This document shows, piece by piece, positions 19,248-29,756 of a stretch of DNA of 64,000 nt. The position numbers were made by a program, and so were the translations under genes. Origin of the DNA: Mycolicibacterium lacusdiani (GTDB lineage: Bacteria > Actinomycetota > Actinomycetes > Mycobacteriales > Mycobacteriaceae); assembly GCF_021916785.1 (NCBI RefSeq), contig NZ_JAKCFC010000001.1:62001-126000 (forward strand), read 5' to 3'. Under the pieces are notes generated by a model. That model did no database searches, was not told the DNA's origin, and worked only from the letters and a program-made list of their open reading frames with translations. Every line of letters starts with the position of its first letter. The stretch's first letter is position 1.

Positions 19248-19841
19248 TCAGCTCACCTTGCGTGCCGTGGCAGCGGAGTCGACCAGCTGCGACACGATGC
19301 TCTGGGCGTCGCAGGAGGCGCCGCGGTTGTAGGGCAGCTTGGACAGCATCATGCCCATCGCGCAGGTGTTGGACACCGCTGCGAAGGTCAGTCCGCCGCC
19401 GATGGCCCCGGCCACCCACTTGAGCTTCGGGGCCGCGATGCTGCCCAGGATGCTGGTCAGCACGATCGAGCCTGCGACCAGGCGGACCTGGCGCTCGAGG
19501 TCCCAGCGCTGGGCGCCGCGGTTGACCGCGAAACCCTTTGCCTCCCAGGCGGTGATGCCGCCGTCGAGGATGTGCACGTTGGAAAGTCCGGCCTGGCGCA
19601 GCGTCTCTTCGGCCTGGGTGGCGCGCTGACCGGACCGGCAGACCAGGACGACGTCCTCGTCGAGGTGTTCGATGATCTCGTCGCGGTGTTCGCGCAGCAG
19701 GTCCAACGGCACGTTGTAGGCGCCGGCAATGTGTGCGGTCTCGAACTCGCCGGGAGTGCGCACATCGATGACCCGGGGCGGCGTCGTCGAACCGAGCATC
19801 TGGCTGAGGTCGTGCGAGTCGATGGTGACGGGTGCGGTCAT
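19248..19841 (-). CDS. Rhodanese with C-terminal DUF2892 membrane domain
   Basis: A 197-residue protein with a rhodanese domain at ~10-105 and active-site loop CRSGQRATQ, followed by two hydrophobic segments of DUF2892 (SIVLTSILGSIAAP and AIGGGLTFAAVSNTC). It would carry sulfane sulfur at the inner face of the membrane. The ATG at 19841 is chosen; a longer frame to 19970 would overlap the operators. Three CstR-type operators precede it. Confidence 0.85.
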   Translation of the reverse strand: MTAPVTIDSHDLSQMLGSTTPPRVIDVRTPGEFETAHIAGAYNVPLDLLREHRDEIIEHLDEDVVLVCRSGQRATQAEETLRQAGLSNVHILDGGITAWEAKGFAVNRGAQRWDLERQVRLVAGSIVLTSILGSIAAPKLKWVAGAIGGGLTFAAVSNTCAMGMMLSKLPYNRGASCDAQSIVSQLVDSAATARKVS

Positions 19842-19877
19842 GCCGGTGTCCTCTCGGAAAGGGGGGTAGTGATGATC

Positions 19878-19895
19878 GATACCGCCAGGGGTATC
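19878..19895. promoter_or_regulatory. CstR-type operator proximal to rhodanese gene
   Basis: GATACC-GCCAGG-GGTATC, an exact inverted repeat of 6-bp arms, 37 bp before the rhodanese start. It differs in the inner bases from the two operators nearer the plus-strand operon. Confidence 0.55.
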
Positions 19896-19913
19896 CATGA
19901 TCCGATGATACAC

Positions 19914-19929
19914 ATACCCCCAGGGGTAC
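19914..19929. promoter_or_regulatory. CstR-type operator, central
   Basis: ATACCCCCAGGGGTAC, a TACCCC/GGGGTA inverted repeat in the middle of the divergent promoter region. It could serve either direction. Confidence 0.65.
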
Positions 19930-19968
19930 ATGCAAGGCGGGAATTTTTGGTGACTCATGGCCCTTGAC

Positions 19969-19984
19969 ATACCCGTAGGGGTAT
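19969..19984. promoter_or_regulatory. CstR-type operator over the pdo-sqr promoter
   Basis: ATACCCGTAGGGGTAT. The first base is the end of a TTGACA (19964-19969), so a bound repressor would cover a likely -35 element of the plus-strand dioxygenase-sqr operon. Confidence 0.65.
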
Positions 19985-20038
19985 ATCAATCCTGATACTC
20001 AGATGGCTACCGCCAACCGAACGAAAGGACTCGTCACC

Positions 20039-21418
20039 ATGAAGTTCACCCAGTACTACCTGGACTGCCTGTCTCACGCGTCGTACCTGATCGCGGACGA
20101 AAGCACCGGCCGCGCAGTCGTTGTCGACCCGCAGCGCGACGTGTCCGAGTACCTGGCGGATGCCAAGGAGTTCGGCTTCGCGATCGAACTCGTCATCGAG
20201 ACCCACTTCCACGCGGACTTCCTCTCCGGGCACCTGGAGCTGGCGAAGGCCACCGGCGCGAAGATCGTGTACTCCTCGGTCGCCGAGACCGAGTTCGAGT
20301 CGGTGGGCGTGGCCGACGGCGAGCGCTACTCACTGGGTGACGTGACGCTGGAGTTCCTGCACACCCCTGGCCACACGCCCGAGTCGATGAGCATCGTGGT
20401 CTACGAGCACGCCGACGACGAGGTGCCCTACGGCGTGCTGACCGGCGATGCGCTCTTCATCGGCGACGTTGGTCGGCCCGACCTGCTGGCCTCGATCGGC
20501 TTCACCCGTGAGGAACTGGCCGAGAAGCTCTACCACTCGCTGCACGACAAGCTGATGACACTGCCCGACGCCACCCGGGTGTATCCGGCGCACGGTGCGG
20601 GCTCGGCGTGCGGCAAGAACCTGTCCACCGACCTGTGGTCGACGATGGGGGAGCAGAAGGAGACGAACTACGCACTGCGGGCTCCCGACAAGGCCACCTT
20701 CATGAACTTGGTCACCGAAGGGCAACCGCCCGCCCCGAGCTACTTCGTCTACGACGCCATCCTCAATCGCAAGGACCGCGGTCTGCTGGACGAGACCAAG
20801 ATGCCGCCGGCGATGACCTACGAGCAGGTTCGCGACGCGATGGAGGCGGGCGCGATCCTGGTCGACGGCCGCGGTCCCGAAGAGTTCGCGCTGGGTCACC
20901 TGCGCGGCGCCGTCAACATCGGGCTGGAGGGCCGGTACGCAGAATTCGCCGGATCGGTGGTCCCCACCGACGTCGACATCGTGCTGTTCACCGAGCCGGG
21001 CCACGAGCTGGAAGGCAAGAACCGGCTCGCCCGAATCGGGTTCGACCGCGTCATCGGCTACGTGGACCAGCCGTTCGAGGTGATGCTCGCCCATCAGGAC
21101 GACGTCCAGGTGGCCTCCAGGTTGACGGCCAAGGTCTTCGATCAACGCGTCGCGGAGTTGCCCGACCTGCAGGTCGTCGACGTGCGCAACCCGGGTGAGG
21201 TCACCGCCGGGACCATCCCGAACGCGCTCACCATCCCGGTGGGTCAGCTGCCGGCCCGGCTGGGCGAACTGGATCCGGCGAAGCCGACCGTCGTGTACTG
21301 CGCCGGCGGTTACCGATCCTCGGTCGCTGCAAGCCTGTTGCGGCAGAACGGGTTCGGTGATGTCAGCGACATCCTGGGCGGTTTCAACGCCTGGGACGAA
21401 GCCCGTCAGAGCGCCTGA
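20039..21418 (+). CDS. Persulfide dioxygenase-rhodanese fusion (CstB-like)
   Basis: A 459-residue three-domain protein: MBL-fold dioxygenase (about 1-240), a Cys-less rhodanese (VDGRGPEEFALGHLRGAVNI) and an active rhodanese (VVYCAGGYRSSVAAS). The iron-site motifs ETHFHADFLSGHLEL and HTPGHTPES are intact, unlike the altered copy at 16207. It would convert persulfides from the sulfide:quinone oxidoreductase to sulfite and thiosulfate. The ATG at 20039 follows AAAGGAC; an upstream ATG at 20003 is less likely. It is the first gene of a two-gene operon under the divergent operators. Confidence 0.9.
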   Translation: MKFTQYYLDCLSHASYLIADESTGRAVVVDPQRDVSEYLADAKEFGFAIELVIETHFHADFLSGHLELAKATGAKIVYSSVAETEFESVGVADGERYSLGDVTLEFLHTPGHTPESMSIVVYEHADDEVPYGVLTGDALFIGDVGRPDLLASIGFTREELAEKLYHSLHDKLMTLPDATRVYPAHGAGSACGKNLSTDLWSTMGEQKETNYALRAPDKATFMNLVTEGQPPAPSYFVYDAILNRKDRGLLDETKMPPAMTYEQVRDAMEAGAILVDGRGPEEFALGHLRGAVNIGLEGRYAEFAGSVVPTDVDIVLFTEPGHELEGKNRLARIGFDRVIGYVDQPFEVMLAHQDDVQVASRLTAKVFDQRVAELPDLQVVDVRNPGEVTAGTIPNALTIPVGQLPARLGELDPAKPTVVYCAGGYRSSVAASLLRQNGFGDVSDILGGFNAWDEARQSA

Positions 21419-21432
21419 GCGGAGTAGAGATC

Positions 21433-22632
21433 ATGACTACCGACAAGCACCGAATCGTCATCGTCGGCGGAGGTACCGCCGGTATCTCGGTCGCCGCCCG
21501 GTTGCTGCGCAAGGGCCACTCCGACGTGGCCGTCATCGAACCGTCCGATACGCACTACTACCAACCGCTGTGGACACTCGTCGGCGGTGGGCAGGCAAAG
21601 GCGTCGACGACAGCACGGCCCGAGGCCTCCGTGATGCCCAAGGGCGCGACGTGGATCAAGAACGCGGCGGCCACGGTCGACCCGGACGACAACACGGTCA
21701 CCTGTGCCGACGGGGCGGTCTACGAATACGACGTACTCGTCGTCAGCCCGGGCATCCAGCTGGACTGGAACCGGACCGAGGGTCTGCAGGACGCACTCGG
21801 TAAGGACGGGGTCTCGTCGAACTACCGGTTCGACCTCGCGCCCCGCACATGGGAGTTCATCCGTGGCCTCCGTTCGGGCAGCGCGGTGTTCGGCATGCCG
21901 TCGGGCCCGATCAAGTGCGCCGGCGCACCGCAGAAGATTGCGTACCTGGCGAGCGACTACTGGCGCCGGCAGGGCGTGCTCTCCGACATCGACGTGCATT
22001 TGGTGGTGCCAACGCCGCGTCTGTTCGGCATCCCGGCGATCGCCGACAACCTCGACGCGATCGCCGCCGACTACGGCATCACCGTGCACACGAACGCCGA
22101 GATCACGTCCGTCGACGCTGCAGCGCACAAGGTTGGCGTCACCCACACCGGGGACGGCGGATCCGACACCATGCTGAACTTCGACGTGCTGCACGCGGTG
22201 CCACGCCAGTCGGCGCCGGAGTGGATCAAGGCGAGTCCGTTGTCGACCGGCGACCCGAACGGGTACGTGGAGATCGACAAGCACAGCATGCAACACGTGC
22301 GGTATCCGAACGTGTTCAGCCTCGGCGATGCCGGGTCGTCGCCGAACTCCAAGACCGGTGCCGCGATTCGCAAGCAGGCCCCGGTGGTGGTCGAGAACAT
22401 CGAGTCGCTACTTGCAGGCCGACCGCTGAGCGCCTCCTACAACGGCTACGGGTCGTGCCCGATCGTCACGTCCTCGCACGCGATGCTGTTGGCGGAGTTC
22501 GACTACGACCTGAATCTGACGCCGTCGTTCCCGCTGCTGGACCCGACCAAGCCGCACCGGAGCTACTGGTACCTCAAGAAATACGGGTTGCCGTTCATGT
22601 ACTGGAACCTGATGCTAAGGGGTCTGGCCTAG
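21433..22632 (+). CDS. sqr: Sulfide:quinone oxidoreductase
   Basis: A 399-residue FAD-dependent oxidoreductase. It has an N-terminal dinucleotide fold (IVIVGGGTAGISVAARLL), the first redox Cys in GPIKCAGAPQK (about residue 160), the second in YGSCPIVTS (about residue 340), and an FAD-contact GDAGSSPNSKTGAAIRKQAP. The Cys pair and the C-terminal PTKPHRSYWYLKKYGLP segment fit membrane-peripheral SQR, which oxidises sulfide to persulfide and passes electrons to the quinone pool. It follows the dioxygenase by 14 bases and would feed it. Confidence 0.88.
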   Translation: MTTDKHRIVIVGGGTAGISVAARLLRKGHSDVAVIEPSDTHYYQPLWTLVGGGQAKASTTARPEASVMPKGATWIKNAAATVDPDDNTVTCADGAVYEYDVLVVSPGIQLDWNRTEGLQDALGKDGVSSNYRFDLAPRTWEFIRGLRSGSAVFGMPSGPIKCAGAPQKIAYLASDYWRRQGVLSDIDVHLVVPTPRLFGIPAIADNLDAIAADYGITVHTNAEITSVDAAAHKVGVTHTGDGGSDTMLNFDVLHAVPRQSAPEWIKASPLSTGDPNGYVEIDKHSMQHVRYPNVFSLGDAGSSPNSKTGAAIRKQAPVVVENIESLLAGRPLSASYNGYGSCPIVTSSHAMLLAEFDYDLNLTPSFPLLDPTKPHRSYWYLKKYGLPFMYWNLMLRGLA

Positions 22633-22664
22633 CTGTACTGACCTAGCTCGTCGTCCAGGCACCG

Positions 22665-23543
22665 TCATTCGCTGCGACGGGCAACCATCACGGGTGTGTG
22701 CACCGCATGCACGACCGCAGTGCTGACCGAGCCGAGCAACATGGCTGCGAAGCCACCTCGGCCGTGGCTGCCGACCACCACGAGTTGAGCCGCCTCCGCG
22801 GCGGCCACCAGATGCAGGGCCGGTCGGTCGAACACCACGCGACGCTCGATCACGACATCGGGATAGCGTTCGTGCCAGTCGGCCAGCGCCTCTTCGGCGG
22901 CGGGGCGGAAGTCCGGCCATGCCGCGACGGGCACGACCGGCACGTCGGCATCACTCCACGCGTGCAGCGCCAGCAGGCCCGTACCTCGCAATTGGGCTTC
23001 TTCGAAGGCCATGCCGGTGGCCAACTCCGAAGCGGGAGAGCCATCGACGCCCACGACCACCGGACCGCGACTGAACGCCGACTCGTCGGCCTGGGCATGG
23101 ATGACCACCACGGGGCAATGCGCGTGATGGACCAGACCCGTGCTGACCGAACCGAAGAGGCCACGTTGCCACGCTGCTCGGCCGCGACATCCGACGACGA
23201 TCATGCGAGCATCCTTCGTGACGTCGATCAGGGTCGGCACCGGGTTCGCGTACACCACCTCGCCGTTGACGGTGACGTCCTCGCCGACGGTGTCGACGAC
23301 CGTTTGCAGGGCACGCTCGAGGATCCTCAGCGCGTCGTCCCGTTGTAACTGAACGTATTCCGCTGGAATTGCCGCCGTCGCAAGGCCCAACCCCCACGCA
23401 GGGACCCCGGGATCGACGACGTACAGAATGCTCAGACCGACATCGTGCAGCGCCGCCTCGCGGGCGCCCCACCGGAGCGCGGCATCGGACACGGCCGAGC
23501 CGTCGACTCCCACCACTATGCGGTCCGACGAACGAACAGTCAT
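22665..23543 (-). CDS. Universal stress protein, tandem USP domains (last gene of arc operon)
   Basis: A 292-residue protein with two canonical USP domains (loops [18 protein letters not shown] and [18 protein letters not shown]). The ATG at 23543 overlaps the arcC stop (ATGA), so it is translated from the arginine deiminase operon message. A longer frame to 23702 lies over arcC and is not used. Converges on sqr. Confidence 0.92.
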   Translation of the reverse strand: MTVRSSDRIVVGVDGSAVSDAALRWGAREAALHDVGLSILYVVDPGVPAWGLGLATAAIPAEYVQLQRDDALRILERALQTVVDTVGEDVTVNGEVVYANPVPTLIDVTKDARMIVVGCRGRAAWQRGLFGSVSTGLVHHAHCPVVVIHAQADESAFSRGPVVVGVDGSPASELATGMAFEEAQLRGTGLLALHAWSDADVPVVPVAAWPDFRPAAEEALADWHERYPDVVIERRVVFDRPALHLVAAAEAAQLVVVGSHGRGGFAAMLLGSVSTAVVHAVHTPVMVARRSE

Positions 23544-24505
23544 GCTCCCAGTCCTCTCGACATCGACGGGTATCCGCCGCTGCGGTTGGCAACCGCCGTG
23601 GAAGCGCGTACCCGGGTGCCGGCAGAGCCGTCGACGATGTCGGTGATGTCTGTCAGCGACCCGATGACCGCTTCCCTGCCCGTACTGCGTGCGAAGTCGC
23701 ATGCAGCCTCGACCTTCGGTCCCATCGATCCTGCGGGGAGGTCCAGATCGGCCAGGTCCTCGGGTGTGACTCGCCCTAGTCGCCGCTGCTTCTCGGAACC
23801 CCAGTCGACGTAGACGCCGTCGACGTCGGTGGCTATCACGAGCAGGTCGGCGTCCAACTGCTTCGCCAGCAGAGCCGACGCGAGGTCCTTGTCGATGACC
23901 GCTTCGACACCGCCCAGTCGGCCGTCGTCGTCATAGGTCGTGGGTATACCACCGCCGCCGGTACAAATGACGATGGTGTTCTGATCGACGAGCGTTCGAA
24001 TGGGCTCGATCTCGAGTATGCGCTTGGGTCTCGGGCTGGCGACGACGCGACGGAAGGCATCACCGTCGGGGGCGACCGTCCAGCCACCGGCGGCGCTCAA
24101 GCGTTCGGCGGTTTCCCGGTCGTACACCGGCCCGATGGGTTTGGTGGGATGGCTGAATGCCGGGTCTTCGGGATCCACCTCGATCATCGTCAACAGCGTG
24201 GCGAGCGACTGATCTGACGGCAGCAGGTTGGCGAGCTCCTGCTCGATCACGTAGCCGATCATCGCCTCGGTTTGAGCGCCGAGGACGTCGAGCGGGTACG
24301 GAGCCACGTCGTGGTACGCCGCTGCCTGGAGCGCGAGCAGTCCCACCTGTGGCCCGTTGCCGTGGGCGACCACGATCTCGTTGCCGTGCGCGATTGCGGC
24401 GATGCGCTCGGCGGCGATCCGGATGTTCGCTCGCTGATTGTCCGCCGTCATGGGCTGCCCACGCTGCAGGAGCGCGTTGCCGCCGAGTGCGATCACTATC
24501 CTCAT
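23540..24505 (-). CDS. arcC: Carbamate kinase
   Basis: A 321-residue carbamate kinase with all family landmarks: [16 protein letters not shown] at the N-terminus, [25 protein letters not shown] and [21 protein letters not shown] near the C-terminus. It makes ATP, CO2 and NH3 from carbamoyl phosphate, the ATP-yielding last step of the arginine deiminase pathway. It starts five bases after the OTC stop and is coupled to the USP. Confidence 0.95.
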   Translation of the reverse strand: MRIVIALGGNALLQRGQPMTADNQRANIRIAAERIAAIAHGNEIVVAHGNGPQVGLLALQAAAYHDVAPYPLDVLGAQTEAMIGYVIEQELANLLPSDQSLATLLTMIEVDPEDPAFSHPTKPIGPVYDRETAERLSAAGGWTVAPDGDAFRRVVASPRPKRILEIEPIRTLVDQNTIVICTGGGGIPTTYDDDGRLGGVEAVIDKDLASALLAKQLDADLLVIATDVDGVYVDWGSEKQRRLGRVTPEDLADLDLPAGSMGPKVEAACDFARSTGREAVIGSLTDITDIVDGSAGTRVRASTAVANRSGGYPSMSRGLGA

Positions 24506-24510
24506 CGCGC

Positions 24511-25515
24511 TCAGCTCAGCGCCGCGACGAGGACCGCTTTGATCGTGTGCATGCGGTTCTCTGCTTGTTCGAAGGCAATGTTCGCCGGGCTCTCGAACAC
24601 GTCGTCGGTGACCTCGATGCCGTCGGAGAGAAAGGGATACCGGGCCGCGATGCGAGCCCCGACCTCGGTATTCGAGTCGTGGAATGCAGGCAGGCAGTGC
24701 ATGAACTTCACCCGTGGGTTGCCGGAATCCTTCATCAAAGCCGCATTCACCTGAAACGGGAGGAGCACGTCGATCCGTTGGCCCCAGGTCTCCAGGGGTT
24801 CACCCATGGACACCCACACGTCGGTGTGGATGAAGTCGACCCCTCGTACGGCTTCGCTGGGCTCATCGGTGATGGTGATCCGCGCCCCCGACGCGCTGGC
24901 GAACTCTCGGCACAACGCCACGTGGTCATCCGTGGGCCACAGGTCCCTCGGTGCGCCGATGCGTACGTCCATTCCCAGCTTGGCGCCCACCAGCAGAAGC
25001 GAGTTCGCCATGTTGTTGCGGCCGTCTCCCACGTAGGCATAGGCGATGTCGTGCAACGGCTTCGGGCAGTGTTCGGTCATGGTGAGCACGTCGGCCAGCA
25101 TCTGGGTCGGATGAAAGTCGTCGGTCAGCCCGTTGAACACCGGCACCCCCGCGTACTCCGCCAGTTCCTCGACGGTCTCCTGGGCGCTGCCGCGATACTC
25201 GATCGCGTCGTACATCCGCCCGAGCACCCGTGCCGTGTCCTTCATCGATTCCTTGTGCCCGATCTGCGACGACGCTGGGTCGATGTACGTCACGTGAGCG
25301 CCCTCGTCGTGGGCGGCCACCTCGAACGCACACCGCGTGCGAGTGGACGTCTTCTCGAAGATCAGCGCGATGTTCTTGCCGGCAAGGCTGTTGCGCACGT
25401 CTCCGGAGTACTTCGCCCGCTTCAGGTCCCGGGCCAAGTCGAGCAGATAGTGCAGGTCCCGGTCACTGTGATGGACGAGGCTCAGCAGGCTGCGATTACG
25501 GTTGTTGAACGCCAT
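24511..25515 (-). CDS. arcB: Ornithine carbamoyltransferase, catabolic type
   Basis: A 334-residue OTC with carbamoyl-phosphate motif [13 protein letters not shown], ornithine-site loop [10 protein letters not shown] and [12 protein letters not shown]. In this operon it should run in the catabolic direction, phosphorolysing citrulline to ornithine and carbamoyl phosphate. The ATG at 25515 has GAAGGAA nine bases upstream; a longer frame to 25581 is not used. It is separated from arcA by an inserted acyltransferase gene. Confidence 0.94.
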   Translation of the reverse strand: MAFNNRNRSLLSLVHHSDRDLHYLLDLARDLKRAKYSGDVRNSLAGKNIALIFEKTSTRTRCAFEVAAHDEGAHVTYIDPASSQIGHKESMKDTARVLGRMYDAIEYRGSAQETVEELAEYAGVPVFNGLTDDFHPTQMLADVLTMTEHCPKPLHDIAYAYVGDGRNNMANSLLLVGAKLGMDVRIGAPRDLWPTDDHVALCREFASASGARITITDEPSEAVRGVDFIHTDVWVSMGEPLETWGQRIDVLLPFQVNAALMKDSGNPRVKFMHCLPAFHDSNTEVGARIAARYPFLSDGIEVTDDVFESPANIAFEQAENRMHTIKAVLVAALS

Positions 25516-25577
25516 GGCACGTGTTCCTTCGAGTTTAGGATTGATTGGGGTGGTATTCGGCAGCCGTGGGCAGCGAC

Positions 25578-26885
25578 TCACGCTCTCGTGCAGTCACGCC
25601 TGGACGTGATCGTCATCAGCACCAGTCCGGCGGCGAAGAGCAGCGACGTGCCCACGGGAAGGGCTCCGTCGGGTGCGAAACCGGCTGCGGCGAATCGAGC
25701 CAACGCGATCGCCACCCCGGCCGAACCCGCGAGGAGTGCCGCCTCGGTCCAAGGCGGCGCGAGAGGGGAGCCGACCACCGGCAATGAGGCGAGGAAGAAG
25801 CGGCGGTTCCACCACAGCAGGGCGAGAAGGCCACAGGTCACGAACGACAGGACGACGAGCCATTCGAGACGTGCGAGCCACCATGCTCCGGTTCCGATCG
25901 GCGGCTGGGGCAGCAGGCCGGATGGATATCCCACCAGCGTGACGGCCACGACGGGCACCATGTGCCATAGGTACAGTGCCATCACGTTCTGATTGGCAAC
26001 GGCGAGTGGCCGCTTCAACCGCGACGCCGACAAGACGTGGTTCAGTGCTGGAGCGCACGAGAGCACCAGGCCGGCCTGTACGGCACCGAACGCCAGCATC
26101 GCCGACGTCGGCGGAGAGGTGTTCTGGACCGCAGCGCCCGGAACGCCGATCATGCTGATCGGGTATGGCCCAAAGGCCACCAGCGCCGCCAGAACCGCAG
26201 CGGCGGTGACCGCGAGGTAGACCGGCCGGGGCCCGGACAATCTCGCCCGGTGCCAGGCGATGCCGAGCTGATAGATGGCCGCCCAGCAGAATGCGTAGTT
26301 CAGCACGCCGACGTAGGGAACCTCGGCACCGATCGCCAGCGCGTCGACGGCTGCGGTGGCAGCGGCCAACGCCGCGGGAACTGCCAGCCCCCAGCGGCAG
26401 TCGGCGGCCATCAGCAGCGGGGTCAGTGCGACTACGGCCATGAATACGGCGAGAAACCATAGATGCATGCCGACGGCCCATCCGCCGATCGACAGGGGTC
26501 CGCGGACACCTGCGGCCACAACGGCGACGACGACCACCGTCAAGACCCCGACGTAGATCGCCGTAGGTCCCACGAATCGGGCCAAACGCCGCCGCAGCCA
26601 GGCTTGACGGGAACCCCGACCGGACCGTTGCCAACGCGTCCAGGACACCGCGCTGGCATAGCCGGCGACCACGAAGAAGACGGGGACCACCTGGAAGGCC
26701 CAGGTCAGCCATTGCGTCCACGGTATGGCGACGAGGGGATCCTGCCTGCCGAACTCGCCGTCGTGAAACGTCAGAGCCGCGACGAGCCAATGGCCGAGTA
26801 CGACGACGACGATCGCGAGGACCCTGTAGAGGTCCATGGCCAAGTCGTGAACCGGCGTCTTCGTCGTCGTGTCAGCCAAAGCCAT
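25578..26885 (-). CDS. Acyltransferase-3 family membrane protein inside the arc operon
   Basis: A protein of about 435 residues with ten or so membrane helices. The acyltransferase-3 motifs are [23 protein letters not shown] near the start and [13 protein letters not shown] (about residues 80-92). Members O-acylate sugars, peptidoglycan or lipids at the membrane. It has no known link to arginine catabolism, yet it lies between arcA and the OTC gene in the same direction with tight spacing (8 bases from the arcA stop if ATG 26885; a start at 26936 would overlap arcA). Confidence 0.82.
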   Translation of the reverse strand: MALADTTTKTPVHDLAMDLYRVLAIVVVVLGHWLVAALTFHDGEFGRQDPLVAIPWTQWLTWAFQVVPVFFVVAGYASAVSWTRWQRSGRGSRQAWLRRRLARFVGPTAIYVGVLTVVVVAVVAAGVRGPLSIGGWAVGMHLWFLAVFMAVVALTPLLMAADCRWGLAVPAALAAATAAVDALAIGAEVPYVGVLNYAFCWAAIYQLGIAWHRARLSGPRPVYLAVTAAAVLAALVAFGPYPISMIGVPGAAVQNTSPPTSAMLAFGAVQAGLVLSCAPALNHVLSASRLKRPLAVANQNVMALYLWHMVPVVAVTLVGYPSGLLPQPPIGTGAWWLARLEWLVVLSFVTCGLLALLWWNRRFFLASLPVVGSPLAPPWTEAALLAGSAGVAIALARFAAAGFAPDGALPVGTSLLFAAGLVLMTITSRRDCTRA

Positions 26886-26893
26886 GGGTCCGT

Positions 26894-28156
26894 TCACGTG
26901 TAGAGCGGGTCGCGCAGTATCGGGCACGTCATGCACCTGCCGCCGCCTCGGCCGCGGCCGAGTTCGCTTGCGTCGATGGTGATCACCTCGACGCCGGCCT
27001 TGCGCAGCGCGGTGTTGGTCAGGATGTTGCGGTCGTAGCCGATCACGACACCGGGCTCCAACGCGACGACGTTGTTGCCGTCATCCCACTGTTCGCGTTG
27101 GATGCCGTAGACGTCCCCTGCGGTGGTGACGACCCGGAAGTCGACGCCGACCGCATCCCCGATCGTCTCGACGAGACTTCTCGACTCCCGCCGGACGTCC
27201 AGTCCGGATGCAGACCCGTCGTCGGGGCGAAGGCTGATCGGCACGATGCCATCGACCACCGGGGCGAACGCCGTCACCAGGTCGCGATCGCAGAACGTGA
27301 ACACCGTGTCCAAGTGCATGGCCGAGCGAGTCTTCGGCAGGCTCGCGACGATCACCTGCTCGGCCGCGCCCGCAGCGAAGAGATTGCGGGCCAACTGAGT
27401 GATCGCCTGATGCGACGATCGCTCGCCCATGCCGACGACGACCACTCCCTTGCCGATCGGCATCACGTCACCGCCCTCGAGGGTGCCCAGTCCGTGGTCG
27501 ACCGCCGACCCGTCTGGGTCGCCCAACCACACGTCGAATGCCTCATCGGCGAAGAAGGGATGGAAACGGTACACGGCGGCGGTGAGCAACGTTTCCTGCC
27601 GCCGGGCGGGCCAGTACATCGGGTTCAGCGTGACACCGCCGAAGATCCACGCGGAGTTGTCCCGCATGAACTGGGTGTTGGGGAGAGGGCGAAGCACGAA
27701 GCCGGCCGGGTCCAAGGCGCTGAATATCGACAGGAAGTCGCTATCCACCTCGTCGAGCACGTCTTGATAGGCCACGCCGCCAATGAGGAACTCTGCCAAC
27801 CTATCCGGCGCGAGTTCGGTGAGCCACCCGCGAATCTCACCAGTGAGTCCCGGCCCGACCAGGTCGTCGGTCACCTTGCGGTCGAGCAGCCACTCCCTGG
27901 CGTCGGGTTTGGCCACGACGTCGGCGAGCAAGTCCTGTAATTCCAGGACCTCGACGCCGCGGTCGACCATCTTGGCGACGAAGTCGAAGTGGTCACGTCG
28001 TGCCTGCTGCAACCATATGACGTCGTCGAACAACAGGTCGTGGCAATTGTCCGGCGTCAGCCGTTGGTGCGCCAACCCGGGAGCACAGACCATCACACGT
28101 CGCAGCCGACCTGCCTCGGACCAGACCCCGAGCCCGGTGGCCTTTGCAGTGTTCAC
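26894..28156 (-). CDS. arcA: Arginine deiminase
   Basis: A 420-residue arginine deiminase converting arginine to citrulline and ammonia. Motifs include [49 protein letters not shown] and the C-terminal catalytic Cys in [10 protein letters not shown]. The Cys is followed by MTC rather than the common MSM/MT, probably harmless. The start is GTG 28156 ([16 protein letters not shown]), which overlaps the arcD stop (GTGA); a longer frame to 28357 is only shadow sequence over arcD. Confidence 0.94.
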   Translation of the reverse strand: MNTAKATGLGVWSEAGRLRRVMVCAPGLAHQRLTPDNCHDLLFDDVIWLQQARRDHFDFVAKMVDRGVEVLELQDLLADVVAKPDAREWLLDRKVTDDLVGPGLTGEIRGWLTELAPDRLAEFLIGGVAYQDVLDEVDSDFLSIFSALDPAGFVLRPLPNTQFMRDNSAWIFGGVTLNPMYWPARRQETLLTAAVYRFHPFFADEAFDVWLGDPDGSAVDHGLGTLEGGDVMPIGKGVVVVGMGERSSHQAITQLARNLFAAGAAEQVIVASLPKTRSAMHLDTVFTFCDRDLVTAFAPVVDGIVPISLRPDDGSASGLDVRRESRSLVETIGDAVGVDFRVVTTAGDVYGIQREQWDDGNNVVALEPGVVIGYDRNILTNTALRKAGVEVITIDASELGRGRGGGRCMTCPILRDPLYT

Positions 28157-29631
28157 AGGACGGACAGGTTTCCGGTGGCCATCAATCCGGCGGCGAGCAC
28201 AGCTGTCAGCGCGACTACACCGACGACGACCATCTCGGGCCGGGTGAACGCCGGAAGCCGACTCTCCCTGCGCGCCCACAGGTACAACCCGGTGCCCGCG
28301 AGGTAGAACATCGCGGCCACCATGACGTACTGCCAGCCGCCCGCGTAGACCAGCCATACGGCATAGCCAAGCGCGACGACCCCGACGACGATGTCCCGTC
28401 CGCGACCGTGGCCGTGCTCATACGTCTCACCGCGCACGGCGAGCAGCACCTGATATGCCGCCGACCAGAGGTAGGGGAGCAGGATCAGCGAGGTCGCCAG
28501 GTAGATCAGGTTGGTGTAGGTGCTTTCATTGGCCAGCGTCCACAACAGCAAGGCTTGAACGCAGACGTTGGTCAGCCACAGTGCATTCGCGGGAGCTCCA
28601 TGGCGGTTCTCCTTCGCCAGTGCCTTCGGCATCACGTGTTCGAGCGCCGGCAGACGCAGGATCTCGACGCACAGCAGCACCCACGCGATCAGCGCACCGA
28701 GCAGCGAGATCACCAGACCGATCGAGATGAACGCCGCGCCCCAGCTGCCCACCTCGCTCTCCAACAACCCTGCCATCGACGGATCCGGTACTCCCGCGAG
28801 TTCCGCCTGGGCCATCAAGCCATAGGAAAGCAGGTTGACCAGAAGCAGGAGCGCGAGGACTCCGACGAATCCGAGAACGGTGGCTCGTCCCACGTCTCGG
28901 CGTTTGGCCGCGCGCTGCGAGTAGACGGCGGCGCCCTCGATGCCGATGAACACCCACACCGTCACCAGCATCATGTTCTTGACCTGAGTCATCGTGTCGC
29001 CCAGGGGCGCTCCGTCGATTTGGGTCGTCTTGCCCCAGAAGTCGGCGCTGAACAGGCCGGCCTTGAAACCGACGGCGGCGATGGCGATGAAGACCAGGAT
29101 CGGAACCACTTTGGCCACGGTCACGACGACGTTGACGAGCGCTGCGGTCTGCACTCCGCGCAGTGTCAGAAAGTGCACGGTCCACAACACGACCGATGCG
29201 CCGATGATCGCGGGAACCGTTGCGCCGCCCTCGAAACCGGGAAAGAAGTAGCCCAGCGTCGAAAACAGCAGGACGAGGTAGGCCACGTTGCCGACCCAGG
29301 CAGACACCCAGTATCCGAATGCCGAGGTGAACCCGATGTAGTTGCCGAAACCGGCTCGGGCGTAACCGTAGACGCCACCGTCCACGTCGGGCTTGCGGGT
29401 CGCCAGTGTCTGAAAGACGAACGCGAGGGTCAGCATTCCAGCGCCCGTGATGGACCACCCGATCAACAACGGGCCCGGCGCCGCGCTCGCGGCCATCTGG
29501 GACGGCAGCGCGAAGATACCGCTGCCGATCATCGATCCGACCACGATGGCAGTCAGTGACGCCAACCCCAGACCGGCGCTGCGGCGCCCCGGCCGGGTGG
29601 CGGGCGGCGGTGATATCAGGGTGTCGGACAT
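28153..29631 (-). CDS. arcD: Arginine/ornithine antiporter (APA family)
   Basis: A 492-residue amino-acid permease with twelve predicted helices. [25 protein letters not shown] (about 25-49) is the basic amino acid/polyamine antiporter signature, and [17 protein letters not shown] lies mid-protein. As first gene of arcD-arcA-acyltransferase-OTC-arcC-usp it most likely exchanges external arginine for ornithine. A pair of DosR-like boxes lies 83-117 bp upstream of the start. Confidence 0.9.
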   Translation of the reverse strand: MSDTLISPPPATRPGRRSAGLGLASLTAIVVGSMIGSGIFALPSQMAASAAPGPLLIGWSITGAGMLTLAFVFQTLATRKPDVDGGVYGYARAGFGNYIGFTSAFGYWVSAWVGNVAYLVLLFSTLGYFFPGFEGGATVPAIIGASVVLWTVHFLTLRGVQTAALVNVVVTVAKVVPILVFIAIAAVGFKAGLFSADFWGKTTQIDGAPLGDTMTQVKNMMLVTVWVFIGIEGAAVYSQRAAKRRDVGRATVLGFVGVLALLLLVNLLSYGLMAQAELAGVPDPSMAGLLESEVGSWGAAFISIGLVISLLGALIAWVLLCVEILRLPALEHVMPKALAKENRHGAPANALWLTNVCVQALLLWTLANESTYTNLIYLATSLILLPYLWSAAYQVLLAVRGETYEHGHGRGRDIVVGVVALGYAVWLVYAGGWQYVMVAAMFYLAGTGLYLWARRESRLPAFTRPEMVVVGVVALTAVLAAGLMATGNLSVL

Positions 29632-29713
29632 CGTCGTCCCTCCGGTTCCTCGTCTCGATGGCGTGAGTGCACGCGCCGGATTCGACGCTATGGACCCGAT
29701 CGACGGAGGTGAG

Positions 29714-29748
29714 GAGGCTTTGGTCCCCGATCGCGAGGCCTAAGTCAC
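29714..29748. promoter_or_regulatory. DosR-like boxes upstream of the arginine deiminase operon
   Basis: Box A, 29714-29727, GAGGCTTTGGTCCC, matches 11-12 of 14 with a perfect right half TTGGTCCC. Box B, 29735-29748, GAGGCCTAAGTCAC, is weaker (8 of 12) with its centre 21 bp away. They lie between arcD (minus strand, starts 29631) and the 3' end of the next operon, so arcD is the only gene they can serve. Confidence 0.5.
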
Positions 29749-29756
29749 CCGGGACT

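Noticed and set aside
18433..19989. Open frame of 518 codons on the minus strand
   Set aside because: It overlaps tauE and the rhodanese in another frame, is rich in Arg/Gly/His/Pro and shows no domain; it is a GC-skew shadow.
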